A program made the position numbers and the translations under genes. A model generated the notes under the pieces. That model worked only from the letters and a program-made list of their open reading frames with translations, searched no databases and was not told where the DNA came from. From Scytonema sp. UIC 10036 (lineage in GTDB: Bacteria > Cyanobacteriota > Cyanobacteriia > Cyanobacteriales > Nostocaceae), in assembly GCF_009725235.1 (NCBI RefSeq), contig NZ_WJFC01000083.1:1-54959 (forward strand): DNA of 54,959 nucleotides, written 5' to 3'. This document shows positions 49,146 to 54,959 of the stretch, in pieces (position 1 is the stretch's first letter; the number at the start of each line of letters is the position of its first letter).

Positions 49146-50152
49146 TGAATCAGGGTGGATGCGATCGCATCTGGGGATAAAATTTCGACGGCTGCATCTA
49201 ACTCAACGGCTGCTTTAGGCATTCCATACACTACACAACTTGCTTTGTCTTGGGCAATAGTGTGCCAACCTCGTGTTTTTAAGGCACTTAAGCCAAGAGC
49301 ACCGTCTCGTCCCATTCCAGTTAACAACACACCGATTCCTTTGCGCGTCCAGTGTTGAGCGAGACTTTTGAAGAATACATCAACCGATGGACGGTAAGGG
49401 TAATTCACGGGTTCTTTTGTGTAATTGAGGGTTAAGTCGGGCTTTAAATAAAGATGATCGTTTGTACCAGCAACGAGAACTGTTCCTGATTCCAAACGAT
49501 CGCCTGCAACAGCCAATCTCACTGGTAATGCTGTTTGTTGGTTTAACCACTCTACAAATCCTGCTGAAAAATCGGCATCAACGTGTTGAACAATGGCGAT
49601 CGCTGCATTAAAATTGGCTGGTAACTTTGACAAAATAGAGGCTAGTGCTTTAGGTCCGCCTGTTGATGACCCAATAGCAATCAAAGAGGTTGCAGACAGA
49701 AGATTGCTGCGCCGCTCTAATTGAGGAGAACGAACAGACGGCTTGGTGTTTGTCGGAGGTACTTTCAGGAGTTTGCGGATTCTAGAAATTTTAGTCAACA
49801 ACTGGTTTGCAGTGCGATCGCTTTCTTGACCCAAAACAGGGGTATCAACTGCATCCAGTGCGCCATAACCCATGGCTTCGTATACTTTGGCGACGTTTTG
49901 CTCGGCGCTCACTGTCACAATTAGAACTGCACAGGAAAAGTTTTGCACGATTTGACGGGTTGCTTCTACCCCATCCATCACAGGCATCACCAAATCCATT
50001 AAGATTAAATCTGGTGGATCTTGTTTGCATTTGGCAACTGCTTCGGCTCCATCATGAGCTACCCAAATAATTTGATAATCGGAAACGGTCAGCAAGACTT
50101 TCCGGAGTGCTGCCACTGCAATGGCTAAGTCGTTAACGATAGCAATTTTCAT
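49121..50152 (-). CDS. cheB: CheB, chemotaxis response regulator methylesterase
   Basis: 343 aa. The N-terminal receiver has phospho-Asp in [20 protein letters not shown]. The C-terminal methylesterase has the Ser in [18 protein letters not shown], His in [18 protein letters not shown], and Asp in [19 protein letters not shown]. All are intact, so it should remove methyl groups from glutamates on chemoreceptors, and deamidate glutamines. The start at 50152 lies two bases past the stop of the split cheA, so the two were co-transcribed before the insertion. The element between the cheA parts may now reduce its expression. The last codons derive from heptamer repeats. Confidence 0.95.
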   Translation of the reverse strand: MKIAIVNDLAIAVAALRKVLLTVSDYQIIWVAHDGAEAVAKCKQDPPDLILMDLVMPVMDGVEATRQIVQNFSCAVLIVTVSAEQNVAKVYEAMGYGALDAVDTPVLGQESDRTANQLLTKISRIRKLLKVPPTNTKPSVRSPQLERRSNLLSATSLIAIGSSTGGPKALASILSKLPANFNAAIAIVQHVDADFSAGFVEWLNQQTALPVRLAVAGDRLESGTVLVAGTNDHLYLKPDLTLNYTKEPVNYPYRPSVDVFFKSLAQHWTRKGIGVLLTGMGRDGALGLSALKTRGWHTIAQDKASCVVYGMPKAAVELDAAVEILSPDAIASTLIQNPKSAIS

Positions 50153-50154
50153 AA

Positions 50155-50280
50155 TTAACGACCTATTAAATCAACAACGGCATCAATCAAGGTATTATCA
50201 TGAAAACTACTTTTTGTCAAGTAGTAATCTGCACCTGCTTCTAATCCCTGAATGCGGTCTTCCTCCCGGTCTCGGTAGGA
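50155..50280 (-). pseudogene. cheA: Severed 3' end of cheA (receiver C-terminus)
   Basis: The minus strand reads SYRDREEDRIQGLEAGADYY, then [20 protein letters not shown], Arg and a stop. This is the last 41 residues of a receiver domain, including the conserved Lys of LTKSS. It lacks any start and is separated by 1.92 kb from the frame that ends at 52201. Joined directly, the two give MPVIIM-SYRDREEDR with no gap or extra residue relative to the receiver family. Confidence 0.92.
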
Positions 50281-50437
50281 CGTACTACTAGATAGCGGAA
50301 ACTTGGAGTATCTCGGAGTCAATCATAGTCAATCTGTCTCATCAAAGTTTCCAAGTATTCACTCACACTTTTATGAGCATCAATTGCTTTCTTATTAGAG
50401 TTTTTTCCAGGTGAGGGGTGTCAAGTTGCTTGGCTCC

Positions 50438-50498
50438 AATTCGGAGTTCGGAATTCGGAATTTTTATGTTTTTAATTCCGAATTCCGAATTCCGAATT
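50438..50498. repeat. 25-bp inverted repeat of ATTCGGA units in the element's left part
   Basis: Two arms made of AATTCGGAATTCGG-type repeats (50438-50462 and 50474-50498) pair over 25 bases with one G-T mismatch around an 11-base T-rich loop. This would make a very stable hairpin in RNA from either strand. Confidence 0.85.
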
Positions 50499-50652
50499 AT
50501 TTTGTCACCATTATTGAGTGTTGCTCAATGACCTTGTTCATGCAGGACTGGTTATTTCTTGTGATTTTTTGCCTTGACCTGTTGACATAATATAGAAGCT
50601 CATCGTAGTATCCTAAAAATAGGATAAAAGGTCGAAACAAAGCAATAACATT

Positions 50653-52029
50653 ATGGCGCTAACACGTAAGAAAGGCTATTCAATTGAATCCAAAACAGCA
50701 CGCTTTACATTGAAGCGTGATGGGATTGATTTGGATGAAACAAAAGAAGCTTTTAACGAATTGGTGTCATTTTACTTCGCTGTTGTTGCCACCCACCCAG
50801 AAGGCACAGTCAAAGTTAACGAATACTACAAGGTGTATGAGGGATTAACTTTAGGCGAAAAACCTCAATATCCTCTACCTTTCGATGCTCCATCTGTGTT
50901 TCGCCGTGCTGCTATTAAGAAAGCAATCGGTGCCTACAAGTCGTGGAAAACGCAATACGACAAGTGGTCAGTTCGACCACCACGACATAGATCCCATCGA
51001 CCGCCAGTGCAGCCACGTTCTTTTAACTTCAACCCAGTATTTTATGCTGGTATGTGGAAAGAAGATACAGGCGATAGCATTATGCTCAAAGTTCGTAGAG
51101 ATCGTGCCTGGATTTGGATGAAATTCCAATATCAAAGCTATGACTTTGGAGCGGAGTGGGTAAAAGCATCGCCAACTGTCACTTTAAAAGGTGGTCAGGC
51201 GTACTTAGACTTCACCATAGAAAAATATATACCAGCAACCGGAGGATTAAAAACTGTTATTGGGCAGTCAGATTTGCGTATCTGTTCTGTTGATTTAGAT
51301 TTAGATGGTCACATCGCTACTTGCACCGTTCTAGAATGCAACGATAACGGGGTTGTGCATGAAATTAGCCGCATGACAGTTCCAGGTCATACAGCCCATG
51401 TCCGTCGTAGGAAGCGCACTCTGGGAAGAATTGCACGTAAGATGAACCAAACTGGCTCCGTTGACAAAGGTTTTGCCAGTACCATATTTGCCAAGATATC
51501 TCGCCGTGAGCGCAACGAGGGATTCAGAATTTCCAACGAGATTATCGAATTCGCTCACCGCCACGGTTGTCAAGTGATTGTCTTCGAGCATCTTGGCAAT
51601 CTAAAACCCAAGCGTGGCAAGTATTCAAGGCGTTCTAATCAAAAGAGAGCCTATTGGCTTAAAGGTAAGATAGTTGATCACGTCCGCCGGATTGCGTATC
51701 AGCGTTATGTAATTCTTACCGCCAGAGTTAATCCGAAAAACACCTCAAGGCTTTGTGCTGTCAATGGTGTAGAAGTGTGGCGCGGCAACCATTATTTGCC
51801 AACTCTTCTAGAATTATGCCAGCCCTACGAGTATGGCGGAAAGTGTTTTGCCACCGTGACGGGGCAACGTGGAAGCTCGGCTTTGAACGCCGCACGTAAT
51901 ATTGGGTTGAGGTTTTTATCCCGTAGATTTGTTATGCCAGCACTCGCAGTCAAGAAGGCTGGCAACGTCCGAAAAGCCAAGTCTGTAAAGACTGGGTGTG
52001 ATAGGGTTGCAAGCAAGGTCGGCGGCTAA
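50653..52029 (+). CDS. tnpB: TnpB-family protein with altered RuvC and zinc-finger residues
   Basis: 458 aa, on the opposite strand to the cheA it interrupts. The N-terminal 200 residues are the wedge/REC-like part. RuvC-I is ICSVDLDLDGHIATCTV (Asp214). A basic bridge segment lies at about 247-260 (AHVRRRKRTLGRIARKM). RuvC-II is VIVFEHLGNLKPKRGKYSRR (Glu312). The third site should read D-x-N-A-A but is SSALNAARNIG, with Ala410 at the Asp position. The two zinc knuckles normally CxxC read CAVN and CFAT. By comparison with active TnpB proteins, DNA cutting is probably lost, as in Cas12k and TnpB-derived repressors. RNA-guided binding may remain. The Arg/Lys-rich C-terminus is typical. Misalignment of the third motif is the main doubt. 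Confidence 0.85.
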   Translation: MALTRKKGYSIESKTARFTLKRDGIDLDETKEAFNELVSFYFAVVATHPEGTVKVNEYYKVYEGLTLGEKPQYPLPFDAPSVFRRAAIKKAIGAYKSWKTQYDKWSVRPPRHRSHRPPVQPRSFNFNPVFYAGMWKEDTGDSIMLKVRRDRAWIWMKFQYQSYDFGAEWVKASPTVTLKGGQAYLDFTIEKYIPATGGLKTVIGQSDLRICSVDLDLDGHIATCTVLECNDNGVVHEISRMTVPGHTAHVRRRKRTLGRIARKMNQTGSVDKGFASTIFAKISRRERNEGFRISNEIIEFAHRHGCQVIVFEHLGNLKPKRGKYSRRSNQKRAYWLKGKIVDHVRRIAYQRYVILTARVNPKNTSRLCAVNGVEVWRGNHYLPTLLELCQPYEYGGKCFATVTGQRGSSALNAARNIGLRFLSRRFVMPALAVKKAGNVRKAKSVKTGCDRVASKVGG

Positions 52030-52200
52030 CCGTACCCCAACTCTATTACAGGTGTTGTGTAAACACCTCGTGGTTCTCTCCTACCATCCTACGCCTACCC
52101 GGTTGAATCTACGATTCTTGATTCTAGGTAGAGCGCTCACAGAGGAGAGCAGGAACGAAAAGTTATGGTTGACTCTGTTTGACTACACTTTTCGCTTACA
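52030..52200 (+). ncRNA. Right-end guide-RNA region of the TnpB element
   Basis: 170 noncoding bases with a perfect 7-bp hairpin at 52050-52068 (AGGTGTT gtgta AACACCT) and further pairable sequence to the element edge. In TnpB elements the omega/reRNA scaffold comes from this 3' region and its guide is the DNA just past the right end, here the cheA sequence starting CATAATGATAACGGG. The RNA is inferred from family and position only. Confidence 0.5.
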
Positions 52201-54959
52201 CATAATGATAACGGGCATAGAGTGCAAGCGAGGATGGTTCTTGATTTGCCGAACCAGTTCAATTCCATTCATGCGCGGCATATCAATATCGCTGATGACC
52301 AAGTCGTAATGATTGGTACGAACAGCGCTCCATCCTTCCATACCATTAACGGCAATATCCACTTGATAGCCGCGATTTTCTAATAACTTGCGCTCCATTT
52401 CTCGTACTGTGATGGAATCATCAACGACCAAAACTTTCTTACGCTTGTCTGCTATTTCTTCTGCTGCTACAACACCAACTTTGGTAAGCTGTCCCACATT
52501 CAGGATGGCATCCATCGATCGCACCATGTCCGACACATCCACAATCAGAACTGGTGAACCATCACTGAGTAAGGATGTGGCGCTGATATCGGGAACTTTC
52601 CCCAAGCGGGGGTCTAGAGGTCTGACAACCAAATCGTGTTCGCCGAGAAACTTATCTACGACCAATCCATAGGCATCATCGCGATCGCTAACCACAACCA
52701 CCGAAAGCGCTCCAGATTTAGGTGGAGGTTCGCTAAGTTCTAGAATTTGATGGGCAGCAATCAAACCAATATTTTTCTGATTCATGGTAAAATATTGACG
52801 GTTTTCGACATCAGAAATATCAGAACGCTCCACCGTTATAATGTGGTCAATTCGAGCCAAGGGAATGGCATAAGGTCTTCCAGAAATTTCAACCAATAGC
52901 GTGCGAACAACAGAGAGTGTCAACGGTAATTGAAAGTGGAAACTTGTTCCCAATCCTTTTTGAGAAACAGCACGCACCGTTCCACCGACTTCCTGCGCCA
53001 TACTCTTGGCAATATCCAACCCAACACCACGTCCGGAGATTTCCGTCACCTGCTTTGCTGTGGAAAATCCCGGTAAAAACAGGAACTCCATTAGCTCGCT
53101 AATTGAGAGTTGAGCTGCCATTTCAGATGTTGTGAGGTTTTTATTAATGACTTTCTGACGTAACTGCTCTGGATCTATACCTTTACCATCGTCAGCAATG
53201 GTAATTGCTAACATACCTCCTCGATGAAAAGCATCCAAACGGATCGTACCCGTACTTGGTTTTCCAGCAGCAGCCCGTTCCTCTGGAAGTTCAATCCCGT
53301 GATCCACAGCGTTCCGGAGAATGTGAGTTAGAGGTGCTTCCAGTTTTTTAAGAATGTCGCGATCGACTGATGTTGCTTTCCCAACAATTTCTAAATTCAC
53401 CTGCTTGTTCAGCTTGCGTGCTAAGTCGCGAATCATACGTGGAAAACTCTGTACGCCATCAGCAAAGGGGCGCATGTGAGAAGTAATGACTTCTCGGTAG
53501 AGACGATCTGATAAGTTAGCAGTTCGTTGGGCATAAAGTTCGAGTTCGTTGAGGCGATCGCTCAAAAAATCAAGACATTCTTGCTCCCGGTGTCGCGCCT
53601 CCTCCAAGTACTCCTTCCCATCTTGTTGATATGCTCCTCTGTCAAGAGCATCTTGCAAATGTTCCAAAGTTCTAGAAAGTTCAACCAAACGCCATTTGAG
53701 AGACATCATAGAATCAGCATGAGGTTGCAACCAGTTTGCTTCAATCAATGATTCCCCAGCCAAACCCATGATGCGGTTCAAGTTTTCAGCACTAACCCGC
53801 ACCACCCTGTCTTGAACAGCCATTTGTTCAGATGCAGAATTAGAAGGAGCAGACAATTCCGAACGCTCTTGAACCATCACTTGAGCTGGTGGTGGAGATT
53901 GGTTCACCACAACAAGGGCTAAATCGGGATTCAATTCAGGTTTAATTTCGCTTAAAGTACCCGGTAGAGATGAAACAGGGACAGGAGCGCTAGAAGATAC
54001 AGAAGACAGAGAAGTTTCTTTCTCCTGTGTCAGTAAGGGTGCCGCTCCGGGATTTAAAATTGTCGCTACAGATGCTCGCATCCGTTCAAAAGCCACTTTA
54101 TTATTAATCAACCATTGGGGTAAATCTGCATGACTCACCCGGCTAATGCCTTGCAATAAATCTACAGATTGGAGCAGTACATCCACTTGGTTGGAATCCA
54201 AAGCAATAGTTTTATTTTGTGCTGCAACAAAACAATCTTCCATGACATGAGCCAAGTTAACCACTGCATCCAGTGAAACGATTCGAGCAGATCCCTTAAT
54301 CGAGTGAGCGGCTCGCATTAAAGTTTCCAATGCTTGTGCTGAGCGAGGGTTGCTTTCCAGTGCTAACAGCCCATCGTTCATAACAGCAATCTGCGCTTCT
54401 GCTTCCAATCGAAACAGATCCATCATAGAACCATCATCATCACCAGGCAGTACATTCACAGAACTAACTTCATCTGATTCTGGTAATTCTGGTAATTGTG
54501 GCAATTCTTGTAATTGTGGCAATTGTGGTACGGGCATCTCGCCCGTCATCTCATCCTTCAAAACATTCACATTCAATAAGATTGAAATAGCTTTCTGAGT
54601 CGTTGCTAAATCCCAAGAATAATCAGAGAGCCATTGTTGGAAATTTTTATCCGCCGCTTTGCTTATACTCAGGAGCAAATCGCTAGCATGAAGTAAAAGC
54701 TCGATTTGCTCTTCACCCAAAGTAACTGTTTTGTTCTGAGCAGCCAGAAAACATTGCTTCATAGCTTCCGCCAAATTAGAAGCCACTTCCAAGTCAACAA
54801 GTCGAGCAATTCCCCACACCGAATGGGCTGCTTGAGTTGCTTGTTCCAGTTCTGTCATAGAGAAAGGCTGTGTTCTCAGTACCCCAAGAGCTTCCCGAAA
54901 GGTTGTAACCTGAGTTTGGATCTCCTGACGAAACAGATCGATGATAGAGTATTCATTCA
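52183..54959 (-). CDS. cheA: CheA-type hybrid histidine kinase, 3' end disrupted, 5' end at window edge
   Basis: The first ATG in the window is at 54858, but the frame continues without a stop to the edge with clear protein sequence (NEYSIIDLFRQEIQTQVTTF), so the true start lies at or just beyond 54959. Two Hpt domains follow (AAHSVWGIARLVDL; RAAHSIKGSARIVSL, each with the phospho-His). Then come a dimerisation region (RVSAENLNRIMGLAGESLIE), the HATPase (NAVDHGIELPEE, ADDGKGID, GRGVGLDIAKSM), a CheW-like domain, and a receiver (VLVVDDSITVREMERKL; VISDIDMPRMNGIELVRQI). At 52201 the frame enters the TnpB element and gains only CKRKV before a stop, so the receiver loses its last strands, its Lys and its final helix. 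Kinase domains are intact; receiver folding is doubtful. Confidence 0.92.
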   Translation of the reverse strand, partial: NEYSIIDLFRQEIQTQVTTFREALGVLRTQPFSMTELEQATQAAHSVWGIARLVDLEVASNLAEAMKQCFLAAQNKTVTLGEEQIELLLHASDLLLSISKAADKNFQQWLSDYSWDLATTQKAISILLNVNVLKDEMTGEMPVPQLPQLQELPQLPELPESDEVSSVNVLPGDDDGSMMDLFRLEAEAQIAVMNDGLLALESNPRSAQALETLMRAAHSIKGSARIVSLDAVVNLAHVMEDCFVAAQNKTIALDSNQVDVLLQSVDLLQGISRVSHADLPQWLINNKVAFERMRASVATILNPGAAPLLTQEKETSLSSVSSSAPVPVSSLPGTLSEIKPELNPDLALVVVNQSPPPAQVMVQERSELSAPSNSASEQMAVQDRVVRVSAENLNRIMGLAGESLIEANWLQPHADSMMSLKWRLVELSRTLEHLQDALDRGAYQQDGKEYLEEARHREQECLDFLSDRLNELELYAQRTANLSDRLYREVITSHMRPFADGVQSFPRMIRDLARKLNKQVNLEIVGKATSVDRDILKKLEAPLTHILRNAVDHGIELPEERAAAGKPSTGTIRLDAFHRGGMLAITIADDGKGIDPEQLRQKVINKNLTTSEMAAQLSISELMEFLFLPGFSTAKQVTEISGRGVGLDIAKSMAQEVGGTVRAVSQKGLGTSFHFQLPLTLSVVRTLLVEISGRPYAIPLARIDHIITVERSDISDVENRQYFTMNQKNIGLIAAHQILELSEPPPKSGALSVVVVSDRDDAYGLVVDKFLGEHDLVVRPLDPRLGKVPDISATSLLSDGSPVLIVDVSDMVRSMDAILNVGQLTKVGVVAAEEIADKRKKVLVVDDSITVREMERKLLENRGYQVDIAVNGMEGWSAVRTNHYDLVISDIDMPRMNGIELVRQIKNHPRLHSMPVIIMCKRKV

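Larger units (their letters stand above)
50281..52200 (+). mobile_element. TnpB-only insertion element inside cheA
   Basis: 1,920 bp bounded by the two cheA halves. Both edges share the bases AC, so each boundary is uncertain by one base; no longer target duplication exists. It contains one gene (tnpB), 370 bases of left noncoding DNA with a large inverted repeat, and 170 bases of right noncoding DNA with a hairpin. Lack of terminal inverted repeats and duplication fits IS200/IS605 or IS607 families. No transposase gene is present, so it was moved in trans. Confidence 0.9.

Overview
The window reads as chromosomal DNA from a filamentous, probably heterocyst-type (Nostocales-like) cyanobacterium. 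Supporting signs are the many GCGATCGC (HIP1) octamers, a ThiD2-ThiE fusion, a DUF1517 protein, kinase-FGE and NB-ARC/AAA_35 signalling ATPases, a TPR-bearing site-2 protease, and dense cyanobacterial short repeats (ATCCAAA and ATGACAA heptamers, GTTCCCAGGC and GAGGC palindromes). The genus cannot be fixed from sequence alone. No rRNA, tRNA or CRISPR array was recognised.

Layout. Positions 1-3,500 are accessory DNA: a three-gene operon (coiled-coil protein, small protein, HNH nuclease; the last two share a motif), a ParD/ParE-like toxin-antitoxin pair, and decayed gene pieces. 3.5-9.3 kb is a giant alpha-2-macroglobulin-like lipoprotein without the thioester motif. 9.5-12.6 kb holds two tiny helical genes, an eroded spacer and a protein built of four 115-residue repeats that are almost identical at DNA level. 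12.7-30.2 kb is mostly metabolic and envelope genes: two FAD oxidoreductases, an aldo/keto reductase, a GHL10 glycosidase-like protein, purT, a kinase-FGE fusion, a DUF1517 protein, a GT4 glycosyltransferase, thiS-thiE, a DUF1565 beta-helix protein and an NB-ARC ATPase that appears cut short. 30.4-34.5 kb contains an FMN-binding protein and a coiled-coil / MinD-ParA / AAA_35 cassette preceded by two adjacent palindromes. 34.4-39.7 kb holds a DUF2254 membrane protein, an M50 protease with TPRs, a class A beta-lactamase-like enzyme and a small membrane protein. 39.8-41.1 kb is a compact IsrB (RuvC-only IscB relative) element with a HEARO/omega-RNA-like leader. 41.2-45.8 kb has an FAD monooxygenase, a PLP decarboxylase and an animal-type haem peroxidase. 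46-55 kb has a lipid kinase, an S4 protein and a chemosensory cluster (cheA, cheB, receiver-cyclase).

Most striking observations. (1) The cheA gene is split by a 1.92-kb TnpB element. Joining position 50280 to 52201 restores an unbroken receiver-domain reading frame, so both element edges can be placed to within about one base. (2) That TnpB has Ala where the third RuvC Asp belongs and lacks complete zinc knuckles, so it may bind without cutting. (3) A second OMEGA-type element (IsrB) lies 9 kb away. (4) The HNH operon and the ParA/AAA_35 cassette are the best candidates for undescribed conflict or signalling systems; both assignments are inference from domains and gene order.
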